Assembly: GCF_008638365.1 (NCBI RefSeq)
Contig: NZ_ML703339.1
Coordinates: forward strand, 158,159-193,542
DNA: 35,384 nucleotides
Reading direction: 5' to 3'
DNA from: Nocardiopsis quinghaiensis
GTDB lineage: Bacteria > Actinomycetota > Actinomycetes > Streptosporangiales > Streptosporangiaceae
Of this stretch, positions 8,576 to 15,785 are shown piece by piece (positions within the stretch are counted from its first letter, which is position 1; each line of letters begins with the position of its first letter). Below the pieces are notes generated by a model. That model was not told the DNA's origin, did not search any database, and saw only the letters and a list, made by a program, of their open reading frames with translations. The translations under genes and the position numbers were made by a program.

Positions 8576-10001
8576 GAACGCGTCCACGGCCACGCCGGAC
8601 CAGCCCGCCACCGCGGGGCTGCGAGGCGGGCTCGGTGTAGCGGGCGTGGTCTTCCTGGTGGTCGCGGCGGCCTCGCCGCTCGTCGCCATCGGCGGCGCCC
8701 TGCCGGTGATGATGGCGATCGGCAACGGCGCGGGCGCGCCGGTCGCCTACCTCGCGGTCACCGCGGTCCTGCTGCTCTTCAGCGTCGGTTACGCCGAGAT
8801 GAGCAGGCACGTCCAGGACGCCGGAGCCTTCTACTCCTACGTCACCGCGGGGCTGGGTCCGGTCCCGGGCGCCGGCGCGGCGGGCGTGGCGCTGCTCGCC
8901 TACACCGCGATCCAGGCCGCCGTGTACGGCCTGGCCGGGGCCACCCTCGCCCAGACGGTCGCGGACCTCGGCGGACCGGGGCTGCCGTGGTGGGTGTGGA
9001 GCGGTGCCCTGCTCGCCGTCGTCGCGCTCCTCGGCTACCGCAGTATCGACATGGGGATCCGGGTCCTCGCGGTCCTGATCGTCTGCGAGGTCGGTGTCGT
9101 CGCCGTCCTGGCGGGCGCGGTCCTCCTCCAGGGCGGAGCGGAGGGCCTGAACGCGGCCCCCTTCACCCCCGGCGCCTTCCTCTCCGGTTCGCCCGGCATC
9201 GGGCTGATGTTCGCCGTCGCCTGCTTCATCGGCTTCGAGGCGACGGCCGTCTACGGACAGGAGGCGCGTGACCCGCGCCGGACCGTTCCCCGGGCGACCT
9301 ACACGGCCGTGCTGGTGATCGGCGGCTTCTACGCCCTGGTCAGCTGGGCCCTCGTCATGGCGGTAGGCGCGGAGAACGCGCGTGGCGCCGCCACCGCCGA
9401 CATCGAGGGACTGGTCTTCGCCGTCGCCGACCGCTACGCCGGTTCGCCCGTCGCGGCGGCTCTCCAGGTCCTGCTTCTGACCAGCCTGTTCACCGCGCTG
9501 CTGGCCTTCCACAACACGGTCGCCCGCTACCTGTACGCGCTCGGTCGGCGCGGCGGCGCGCTCGCGCCGCTGGGCAGGGCGCACCCGCGCCACGGATCGC
9601 CGCACACCGCGTCGCTCACGCAGACCGGCTCGGCGGCCGTCCTCGTCGGGGTGTTCGCCGCGGCCGGGGCGGACCCGGTGGGCCAGGTGTTCACCTGGAT
9701 GAGCGGTCTGGCGACGCTGGGCGTGCTGGTACTGATGATGCTCGTCAGCATCGCGATCGTGGTCTTCTTCGGGCGCGGCGCGGAGCACACGGGGATGTGG
9801 CGTACGCGGGCCGCACCGGTCCTGGGAACGATCGGACTGGCCGGGACGGCGCTCCTGGTCCTGGCCAACTTCACCACGCTGATCGACGGGTCGACGGGCC
9901 TGGCGGTACTGCTCGTCCTCCTGCTGTGCGCCTCCTTCGCCATCGGCGCGGTGGCCTCGGCGCTGGGACGTGGCCGCCGTGCCGGAGGCGGCCCGGACTG
10001 A
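8568..10001 (+). CDS. APC-superfamily amine/amino acid permease
   Basis: A 477-aa integral membrane protein with about 12 hydrophobic helices and the APC entry signature near helix 1 ([20 protein letters not shown]), then [43 protein letters not shown] is the typical helix 6 to loop segment. It imports an amine or amino acid by proton or sodium symport or exchange. Its start lies 8 bp inside the amine oxidase gene, after GGGGAGG, so the transporter and oxidase should be made together. I infer that it imports the amine oxidised by the neighbouring enzyme. The protein ends in a short Arg/Gly-rich cytosolic tail. Confidence 0.92.
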   Translation: MTENASTATPDQPATAGLRGGLGVAGVVFLVVAAASPLVAIGGALPVMMAIGNGAGAPVAYLAVTAVLLLFSVGYAEMSRHVQDAGAFYSYVTAGLGPVPGAGAAGVALLAYTAIQAAVYGLAGATLAQTVADLGGPGLPWWVWSGALLAVVALLGYRSIDMGIRVLAVLIVCEVGVVAVLAGAVLLQGGAEGLNAAPFTPGAFLSGSPGIGLMFAVACFIGFEATAVYGQEARDPRRTVPRATYTAVLVIGGFYALVSWALVMAVGAENARGAATADIEGLVFAVADRYAGSPVAAALQVLLLTSLFTALLAFHNTVARYLYALGRRGGALAPLGRAHPRHGSPHTASLTQTGSAAVLVGVFAAAGADPVGQVFTWMSGLATLGVLVLMMLVSIAIVVFFGRGAEHTGMWRTRAAPVLGTIGLAGTALLVLANFTTLIDGSTGLAVLLVLLLCASFAIGAVASALGRGRRAGGGPD

Positions 10002-10031
10002 CGGGGGCGGTTTCGGAACGGGCCTCCCCCG

Positions 10032-10071
10032 CCGTGTCGCCCTGTCGCCGTGTCGCCCTGTCGCCGTGTCG
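10032..10071. repeat. 16-bp tandem repeat, 2.5 copies
   Basis: The unit CCGTGTCGCCCTGTCG occurs at 10032-10047 and 10048-10063, with a half copy CCGTGTCG at 10064-10071. It lies between the permease stop and the hairpin at 10081. The unit itself is two diverged 8-mers (CCGTGTCG/CCCTGTCG). Confidence 0.95.
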
Positions 10072-10080
10072 ACATGCGGT

Positions 10081-10116
10081 GGTCCGGGCGCTCCCGGGCA
10101 CGGGAGCGCCCGGACC
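10081..10116. terminator. Strong hairpin between convergent genes, likely bidirectional terminator
   Basis: GGTCCGGGCGCTCCC (10081-10095) pairs perfectly with 10102-10116 over 15 bp around a 6-nt loop. It lies between the permease (plus) and the YbaK-type gene (minus), so it can end both transcripts. No T-tract follows, as is common in high-GC actinomycetes. Confidence 0.75.
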
Positions 10117-10130
10117 GCGCCCCGGACCCG

Positions 10131-10649
10131 CTACCTGGTCAGTGCCAGGACCTGGGCCCCCGGAAGGTCGGCGAGCAGCTTGCCGGGCACCAGGAGCTTG
10201 GAACGGCGCACCCCGCTGCCCACGACCACCTCGCCCCCGGCGGCGACGCCCTCGTCCACCAGGACCGGCCACCCCTCCGGCAGGCCGAACGGCGTGATAC
10301 CGCCGTACTCCATGCCGGTCAGCCCGGTGGCCTCGTCCATGGGGGCGAACGAGGCCTTGCGGGCGCCCAGGTGGCGGCGGACGGTCCCGTTGACGTCGGC
10401 GCGCCGGGTGGCCGGCACCATGCACGCCGCGTAGGACACCTCGCCGCCGCGCTTGGCGGCGACCACCACGCAGTTCGCGCTGGTCTCCATGGGCATCCCG
10501 TACCGCCCGCAGAACTCCGCGGTGTCGGCGAGCTCCGGATCGATCTCCGCCACCCGCACGTCGTCTCGTCCCCGCACCGTGGCCAGGACCGGTGCGGCCA
10601 GCAGCTCCGGGTGCCGGTCCGCACGTACCCAGTTCAGTTCACCGGACAT
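10131..10649 (-). CDS. YbaK/EbsC-family aminoacyl-tRNA deacylase-like protein
   Basis: The 172-aa protein matches the YbaK fold in length and pattern. These proteins hydrolyse mischarged aminoacyl-tRNAs, such as Cys- or Ala-tRNA(Pro), in the cytosol. The stretch ANCVVVAAKRGGE (58-70) carries the conserved lysine (Lys66), and GGITPFGLPEGWPVLVDEGV (117-136) is the typical loop and strand of the family. VNGTVRRHLGARKASFA is the usual helix before it. I chose the ATG at 10649 because homologous sequence begins right after it; the longer frame to 10730 adds a low-complexity tail. The gene lies 89 bp downstream of an ADP-ribosylglycohydrolase gene on the same strand. Which tRNA it edits cannot be read from the sequence. 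Confidence 0.85.
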   Translation of the reverse strand: MSGELNWVRADRHPELLAAPVLATVRGRDDVRVAEIDPELADTAEFCGRYGMPMETSANCVVVAAKRGGEVSYAACMVPATRRADVNGTVRRHLGARKASFAPMDEATGLTGMEYGGITPFGLPEGWPVLVDEGVAAGGEVVVGSGVRRSKLLVPGKLLADLPGAQVLALTR

Positions 10650-10737
10650 GGCATACCTCGATGTCGTCGAGAAGGTCGGTCGGAAGCCGTCGAGGGCCCT
10701 CCCCGCGCAAGGCCGTCGAGGAGGGGACACGGTCAGG

Positions 10738-11706
10738 TTAGCGTTCCGCCGTCCTGCGCCCGGCGGCGCCGAGCGCCAGTTCGGCGAGCCCGTCGGCCCG
10801 GTATCCGGGCCAGCCGTGCACCGCGTCCAGGTACTCCCGGGGGATCGCGCTCACACCCCACCGGGCGCCCAGCAGGGCCCCGGCGACGGCCGCCACGGTG
10901 TCGGTGTCGTCGCCCGCCCGCACGGCGGCCCGCAGCGCGGTCGTGAAGTCGCCGCGCACGACGGCCGACCACGCCGCCTGCAGGGCCGTCACCACGAACC
11001 CGTTCGGGGAGAAGGCGTGCGGCGGCCGCTCCTCGGCCTCGTCCAGCCACGCCGCCCACATTCCGCGCCGGGCCCTCGGCAGCAGGTCCAGGCCAGCGCG
11101 TACCCCGGCCAGGTCGGCGTGCGCGACCGCGTGGCGGATCCCCTCGCACCACAGCACGCACGCCTCGGAGGCCAGCGGATCGCCGTGGGTGAGGCGGCTG
11201 TAGCGGTCGGCGGCCACGGCCAGGCCCCCGGGGTCGTCCGGGTAGGCCAGTGCCAGCGGACCCGTGCGCATGAGCGACCCGTTCCCGGCGCTCGGCACTC
11301 CTCCGGCGAAGCGGTCCGCCGACGCGCGCTCCATCACCTCGGCGACCTCCGGCCGCCCGTGGGCGTGCCCGGACCGGCGCATCACCCACGCGGTCTGGTG
11401 GCCGATGTCGGAGGCGCCGTCGTCCGCCCAGCGGAGGAAGGCGTCGGCGGTCTGGCGCAGGGCCTCCGCCGACACCGGGTCGCGGTGGTCGCGCAGGGCC
11501 TGGGCGATGCACACCGCCATCTGGGTGTCGTCGGAGTACTCCCCCGGCTCGTAGGGGCCCAGCCCGCCCCCGACCATCTCCGGGACCCGGTCCTCGGCCA
11601 GCGCCGGCCCGAACTCGTAGGGCACGCCGAGGGCGTCGCCGCACGCGGCGCCGAGCAGGACTCCGACCACGCGGTCGTCCGTCGTTCCGGGGGGAGGAAG
11701 GTTCAC
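10738..11706 (-). CDS. ADP-ribosylglycohydrolase (DraG/ARH family)
   Basis: The 322-aa cytosolic protein has the Mg2+-dependent ADP-ribosylglycohydrolase signatures: GVLLGAACGDALGVPYE near the start, the first metal site in EYSDDTQMA (Asp59 and Asp60), a GNGSLMRTGPLA motif in the middle, and the second metal site AGDDTDTVAAVAGALLGARWG near the C-terminus. The family removes ADP-ribose from proteins or from small substrates such as O-acetyl-ADP-ribose. The target is unknown; no ADP-ribosyltransferase is encoded nearby. The gene diverges from the PASTA pseudokinase gene across 121 bp. Length is normal for the family, and both Asp clusters are intact, so it should be active. Confidence 0.92.
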   Translation of the reverse strand: MNLPPPGTTDDRVVGVLLGAACGDALGVPYEFGPALAEDRVPEMVGGGLGPYEPGEYSDDTQMAVCIAQALRDHRDPVSAEALRQTADAFLRWADDGASDIGHQTAWVMRRSGHAHGRPEVAEVMERASADRFAGGVPSAGNGSLMRTGPLALAYPDDPGGLAVAADRYSRLTHGDPLASEACVLWCEGIRHAVAHADLAGVRAGLDLLPRARRGMWAAWLDEAEERPPHAFSPNGFVVTALQAAWSAVVRGDFTTALRAAVRAGDDTDTVAAVAGALLGARWGVSAIPREYLDAVHGWPGYRADGLAELALGAAGRRTAER

Positions 11707-11814
11707 AGGGACCTCGCAACGTTTCGGTACCGGGGGTGCTGCGAGTTGACCCTATCGGGCGCTCCCTGTCCGCATTCGTCCTGATAGCGGACGATGTGTC
11801 AGAGCCCGGGGACA

Positions 11815-11820
11815 TAGAAT
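11815..11820 (+). promoter_or_regulatory. -10 element of a leaderless promoter (PASTA pseudokinase gene)
   Basis: TAGAAT is followed by exactly 7 nt and then the ATG at 11828, with no Shine-Dalgarno match in between. In actinobacteria this spacing places the transcription start at the A of ATG. No clear TTGACA-like -35 is seen. Confidence 0.55.
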
Positions 11821-11827
11821 TCCTCGC

Positions 11828-13672
11828 ATGGAGACCCCCGCTCCCGATCCCCTCTTCGGCATCACGCTGCACGAGCGCTACATCCTCGGTAAACGGCTTC
11901 GTAGCGGTGCCTCGGGAACCGTTCACGTCGCGCACGACCTCAGCGCCGACCAGACCGTCACGGTCACCGTCATGCACCCGTGGCTGGTGCGCGACCACGG
12001 CGCCGTGCACGCGTTCCTGGACCGTGCCCGGACCCTGGAGGATCTCATCCATCCGGGGCTCGCGCGGATCCTCGGCCACGGGCGCGACGGCGACCACGTG
12101 TACGCGGTCACCGAGTACCTGCAGGGAGAGACCCTCGCCCGCACGCTGGGCGGCGGGGACCTCCGCTATCCGCCGCACGTGGCCCTGACCATCGTGGCCG
12201 GAATGCTCACCGCCCTCGACGTCGTCCACGGGTCGGGAGCCGTGCACGGCGAACTGGACCTGGACAAGGTCGTGGTGGACGGCGAGGGCGGGGTGCGGGT
12301 CACCGGCTTCCCGCTGCTCTTCGACGCCGAGGAGGACGCCGGTCCGGAGACCCACGCCGACGTGCACGCCGTCGGGCGGCTCCTGTACACGCTGATGACC
12401 GGTGTGTCCGTGGCCCCGGACACCTACTCGCTGCGGCTCTCGTCCGCCATCCCCGAGCTGCCGTCCGACCTGGACATGCTGGTCGCCAACGCCACCGACC
12501 CCAATCCGCGCTACCGCCCACGCGACGCGGGCCAGTACCTCACCGTCGTCGAACAGGTGCTGCGGTCGCTCTCCAGGCCCCCGGCCGACCTCGCCTCCGA
12601 CGACACCAGGCCGATCCCGGTCATCACCGACGTACCGGAGGGGCGTCGGGAGGACCGGGGCGCGCCCGTCCCGCTGTGGCGGCGCGTCCCCGTGCTCGTC
12701 GGCGCGGGCGTGCTGGTCCTGGTGCTGTTCGCCGCCGGTTGGACCCTGGTTCCGGACAACCGCGTCGAGCTGCCCGACATCGTGGGCGTCTCCACCGAGG
12801 AGGCCGAGGAGCGCCTGGCCGCGCTCGGCCTGGACCTGACCGTGCGGTTCGACGAGACCTACAGCGACACCGTCGGCCCCGGATCGGTCGCCGAAAGCAC
12901 GCCCTCCGCGGGCAGCACGGTGGAGCGGGGCGGTGAGATCCTGCTGTGGGTCTCCGCCGGCCCGCAGTTCGTGGGGGTTCCCGACGTGGTCGGCGGGTCC
13001 GAGAACGAGGCGCGCGACGCGCTGCGCCAGGCCGGCTTCACCGACATCCAGATCGTCCAGGAGCACTCCGCCGAAGAAGCGCCGGGCACCGTGCTGTCCA
13101 CCGAGCCCGGGGTGGGCGAGGAGGGGGACCGTGAGAAGCCGGTCGTCCTCCACGTGAGCGAGGGCGTCATCGTCCCCACCCTGGTCGGCATGGCGCGGGA
13201 GGACGCCAGCGCCGCCCTGGCCGGGCTCGGCCTGACCGTGGAGGCCACCGAGGAACACCACGACACCGCGCCCGTCGGCGAGGTGAGCGGGCAGACCCCC
13301 GAGCCCGGCACGATCCTGCCCGAGGAGGGCACCGTCGCCGTCACCGTGTCCACCGGTCCGGAACCGGAGCCGGAGGAGGAAGAGGAAGAGGAGGAGGAAC
13401 CCGAGGAGGAGGCCTCTCCTTCCGAGGACGACTCCGATGACCAGGGCGGCCGGGGAGACCGGGGCGACCACGGCAACGGAGGCGGCCGCGGTGACCAGCA
13501 GGATTCCGGCGGCTCCTGCGACGCGCCGGAGTGGGACCGGGACACCGTCTACGCCGAGGGCGACCAGGTTCAGTACCAGGGCCGCGAGTACGAGGCGCGC
13601 TGGTGGATCCACGAGTTCCCGCCGGGCGGCAGCCAGGAGTGGAACCCGTGGAGGGACGAGGGCGCCTGCTGA
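11828..13672 (+). CDS. Membrane PASTA protein with degenerate kinase domain and C-terminal chitin-binding-like module
   Basis: The 614-aa protein has five parts. Residues 15-245 align with a PknB-type Ser/Thr kinase, but its key residues are gone: the VAIK lysine region reads VTVTVM (about 44-49), the HRD loop reads HGELDLDK (140-147) instead of HRDLKPxN, and DFG is replaced by TGF (159-161). Only a glycine loop (LRSGASG) remains, so I call it a pseudokinase. A membrane helix spans 286-305. Three PASTA repeats follow (about 313-378, 382-445, 449-509), then an acidic Glu run (512-540), a Gly/Asp linker, and a 51-aa end (564-614) bounded by Cys564 and Cys614 with the WDRDTVYAEGDQVQYQGREY and WNPW pattern of CBM5/12 chitin-binding modules. 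PASTA domains bind muropeptides or lipid II in PknB. I infer a cell-wall sensor or anchor without catalysis. Confidence 0.88.
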   Translation: METPAPDPLFGITLHERYILGKRLRSGASGTVHVAHDLSADQTVTVTVMHPWLVRDHGAVHAFLDRARTLEDLIHPGLARILGHGRDGDHVYAVTEYLQGETLARTLGGGDLRYPPHVALTIVAGMLTALDVVHGSGAVHGELDLDKVVVDGEGGVRVTGFPLLFDAEEDAGPETHADVHAVGRLLYTLMTGVSVAPDTYSLRLSSAIPELPSDLDMLVANATDPNPRYRPRDAGQYLTVVEQVLRSLSRPPADLASDDTRPIPVITDVPEGRREDRGAPVPLWRRVPVLVGAGVLVLVLFAAGWTLVPDNRVELPDIVGVSTEEAEERLAALGLDLTVRFDETYSDTVGPGSVAESTPSAGSTVERGGEILLWVSAGPQFVGVPDVVGGSENEARDALRQAGFTDIQIVQEHSAEEAPGTVLSTEPGVGEEGDREKPVVLHVSEGVIVPTLVGMAREDASAALAGLGLTVEATEEHHDTAPVGEVSGQTPEPGTILPEEGTVAVTVSTGPEPEPEEEEEEEEEPEEEASPSEDDSDDQGGRGDRGDHGNGGGRGDQQDSGGSCDAPEWDRDTVYAEGDQVQYQGREYEARWWIHEFPPGGSQEWNPWRDEGAC

Positions 13673-13751
13673 TCCCCCGGTCCCCCACGACGGCACCGAC
13701 AACGGTCGGGGAGCGGAGCCCGATGACGAGTGACGTCTGTGGAACCGCCTG

Positions 13752-14162
13752 ATGGACCTGTGGGTCAGCGTTCTCGTGGGTGCCGTGGGCGGGTTGGTGC
13801 TGCTGTGGCTGCTCGCGCTGGTCGCCGTCGCCCTCGCCCGGCCCAGAGGCAACCTGCTCGTCGAAGCCGTACGGCTCCTCCCCGACCTGCTGCGGCTCGT
13901 GTCCCGACTGGCCCGCGACCGGGAACTGCCGCGCGGGGTCCGCGTGCGTCTGTGGCTGCTACTGGCCTACCTCGCCCTGCCCGTCGACCTGGTACCCGAC
14001 TTCGTCCCCGTCCTCGGTCACGCCGACGACGCGATCGTCGCGGCCCTCGTCCTGCGCTCGGTCGTGCGCCGTGCCGGGGAACAGGCGCTGGAGCGCCACT
14101 GGCCCGGCACCCCGGACGGCCTGGCGGCCGTGCGCCGCCTCTCCGGAGGAACCGCGGGCTGA
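13752..14162 (+). CDS. DUF1232 (YkvA-like) small membrane protein
   Basis: This 136-aa protein has an N-terminal transmembrane helix (about 5-27), a basic amphipathic stretch, and the DUF1232 core around residues 72-105. The diagnostic sequence is LAYLALPVDLVPDFVPVLGH followed by ADDAIVAALVLRSVVRR. The family is widespread and its biochemical role is not established, so I give none. It lies 79 bp downstream of the PASTA pseudokinase gene on the same strand and could be co-transcribed with it. The Shine-Dalgarno match is weak (GTGGAACC). Confidence 0.8.
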   Translation: MDLWVSVLVGAVGGLVLLWLLALVAVALARPRGNLLVEAVRLLPDLLRLVSRLARDRELPRGVRVRLWLLLAYLALPVDLVPDFVPVLGHADDAIVAALVLRSVVRRAGEQALERHWPGTPDGLAAVRRLSGGTAG

Positions 14163-14247
14163 CGGTGGCCGGGGAGGGCCGGGACGGACCGGATCCGGTC
14201 CGCTGGCGCATACCTGTGACCACCGGGTTCACCCCGGACACGCGTGC

Positions 14248-14253
14248 TAGCGT
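14248..14253 (+). promoter_or_regulatory. -10 element of a leaderless promoter (AraC/VOC gene pair)
   Basis: TAGCGT is followed by exactly 7 nt and then GTG at 14261, matching the spacing at three other genes in the window. It supports the 14261 start over the upstream GTG at 14216. Confidence 0.5.
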
Positions 14254-14260
14254 CGCGAGG

Positions 14261-15130
14261 GTGGACAGGCAGGATGAAGCGTCCCCGCTCTGGGACTTCG
14301 CCGTCGCACCGCCGCACAGCGCGCCGGGAGCCGTCTCGATGGTCGGCTACCGGGGTTTGGCCGTGCCCGAGACCGTGCACCGCGGCCTGCCCTCGTCCTC
14401 GCTGACGTTCATCGTGTCCCTGGACGAGGGGGTCGAGGCCGCGGACACCGGTGAGGGGCTGGCCGACGCGCGTCCCAACCCCCTCCTCCTGGGCGGCCTG
14501 CACGTGCGGGCGAGCCACGTCCGCCAGCGTCCGGGCCAGGCCGGTGTGCAGGTCGCGCTCCATCCCCTGGCCTCCCGCACGCTCTTCGGGGTGCCCAGCG
14601 CCGAACTCGGAGTGAGCGACTTCTACGGCGCCGACCTGCTGGGACGCCGGGCCCTCGGACTGCACGACCGCCTGACCGGTACCGGCGGCTGGCGCGAGGC
14701 GTTCGCCCTGGTGTCCTCCTACCTGGTCCGGAGCCACCGGGACCACGACACCGTCGGCCCGCGCCCGGAGGTCGCGTACGCCTGGCACCTGCTGGAGCGC
14801 GGCCGGGGACGTGTTCCGGTGGAGTCGCTCGCCCGTGCCGTCGGGGTGAGCCCGCGCCACCTGGGCACGCTCTTCCACCAGGAGGTCGGTCGCTCCCCCA
14901 AGACCGTGGCGATGCTGATGCGGTTCGAGCACGCCAAGACGCGCATCGCCGCCGAGGTGAGGCTGCGCGGCCGCGTCGACCTGGCGGCCGTCGCCGCGGA
15001 GGCCGGATACAGCGACCAGGCCCACCTGAGCCACGACTTCAGCCGCTTCGCCGGGGCACCGCCGGGAACGTGGCTGGCCGAGGAGTTCCGAAACATACAA
15101 GACGGGGGCCACGCGGGCTCCCCAGACTGA
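14261..15130 (+). CDS. AraC-family transcriptional regulator with DUF6597-type N-terminal domain
   Basis: The 289-aa product has an N-terminal sensor-like domain of the DUF6597 kind (about 1-150) and a C-terminal AraC double helix-turn-helix (about 185-275). The first unit is VESLARAVGVSPRHLGTLFH and the second AAVAAEAGYSDQAHLSHDFS, followed by the usual FAGAPPGTW. The gene is 4 bp upstream of a VOC-family gene, a recurrent pairing in actinobacteria that suggests it controls that partner or senses its substrate. The frame is open much further upstream, but that part overlaps the DUF1232 gene and has no recognisable sequence. A GTG at 14216 is the alternative start; I prefer 14261 for the -10 spacing. 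The ligand is unknown. Confidence 0.85.
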   Translation: MDRQDEASPLWDFAVAPPHSAPGAVSMVGYRGLAVPETVHRGLPSSSLTFIVSLDEGVEAADTGEGLADARPNPLLLGGLHVRASHVRQRPGQAGVQVALHPLASRTLFGVPSAELGVSDFYGADLLGRRALGLHDRLTGTGGWREAFALVSSYLVRSHRDHDTVGPRPEVAYAWHLLERGRGRVPVESLARAVGVSPRHLGTLFHQEVGRSPKTVAMLMRFEHAKTRIAAEVRLRGRVDLAAVAAEAGYSDQAHLSHDFSRFAGAPPGTWLAEEFRNIQDGGHAGSPD

Positions 15131-15134
15131 GGCC

Positions 15135-15539
15135 ATGGCTACGAGGAATCCGACCGTCTGGGTGACCCTGCAAGCGAACGACGCCTCCGTGCTGATCGAC
15201 TACTACGTCGACACCTTCGGCCTCGTCCTCGCGGCGCGGTACGACGGGGACGGGACCGTCGACCACGCCCAGCTGAACTGGCCCGAGGGCTCCGGCGGCG
15301 TCATGCTCGGCAGCCACCGTCCCGGCCGCGCCTGGTCGCGCGAGCCGGGCACCATGGGCTGCTACGTGGTGACCTCCGACCCGGACGCCCTGTACGAACG
15401 CGTCCTGGGCCGGGGAGCCGACATCGTCCGTCCGCTCGCCGGGACCGACTACGGAGCCCGGGAGTTCGCGGTACGCGACCCCGAGGGCAACCTGTGGTCG
15501 TTCGGCGACTACCCGGGGGAGCCCTCCCGGGAGGGCTGA
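15135..15539 (+). CDS. VOC-superfamily (glyoxalase/bleomycin-resistance-like) protein
   Basis: A 134-aa single-domain-sized protein made of two beta-alpha-beta-beta-beta units: the first around VTLQANDASVLIDYYVDTFG, the second ending in YGAREFAVRDPEGNLWSFGDY, which is the hallmark C-terminal strand of the fold. VOC proteins are metal-dependent isomerases, dioxygenases or small-molecule binders. The fold does not tell which, and this one resembles the uncharacterised set found next to AraC regulators. It begins 4 bp after the regulator gene ends, so translation is probably coupled. It is likely cytosolic. Confidence 0.85.
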   Translation: MATRNPTVWVTLQANDASVLIDYYVDTFGLVLAARYDGDGTVDHAQLNWPEGSGGVMLGSHRPGRAWSREPGTMGCYVVTSDPDALYERVLGRGADIVRPLAGTDYGAREFAVRDPEGNLWSFGDYPGEPSREG

Positions 15540-15548
15540 ACCCCGGCG

Positions 15549-15586
15549 CCGTCCGGCCCCGGCGCCCGCGCGCCGGGGCCGGACGG
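15549..15586. terminator. Strong hairpin terminator after the AraC/VOC pair
   Basis: A perfect 17-bp stem joins 15549-15565 and 15570-15586 around a 4-nt CCGC loop, beginning 10 bp past the VOC stop codon. No T-tract follows. It separates the AraC/VOC pair from the liv operon. Confidence 0.8.
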
Positions 15587-15657
15587 CCCTCCGGGCACCC
15601 GTCACCGGGGCACCTCCGCCTCCGGTCCGACAGCGCGTGTGGGTTTCCGGTACACCG

Positions 15658-15690
15658 ATTCGGGACCGAATGTATGTGCTCGCTACATGT
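15658..15690. promoter_or_regulatory. Palindrome cluster upstream of the liv operon, candidate operator
   Basis: ATTCGGGACCGAAT (15658-15671) is a perfect inverted repeat with a 2-bp centre. It runs into a second dyad, ATGTA (15670-15674) and TACAT (15684-15688), with ACATGT at its right end. The pair sits about 100-130 bp upstream of livK in locally AT-richer DNA, a suitable place for regulator binding. The cognate protein is unknown. Confidence 0.45.
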
Positions 15691-15785
15691 GAAACGGGTC
15701 ACCCCGGTTCTACCTTCGGGTTGGCACCCCATCCCCCAGCTCGGGCGGTTGTGTCGGACAGACGGGTGCCGACTGGAGGAGAGAA

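Noticed and set aside
4895..8725. 1276-aa minus-strand frame across ALDH and amine oxidase
   Set aside because: It is the complement of three clearly real plus-strand genes and is Gly/Val/Asp-rich without domains.
13730..14260. N-terminal extension of the AraC regulator at 14261
   Set aside because: It overlaps the DUF1232 gene in another frame and is Arg/Pro/Ala repeats.
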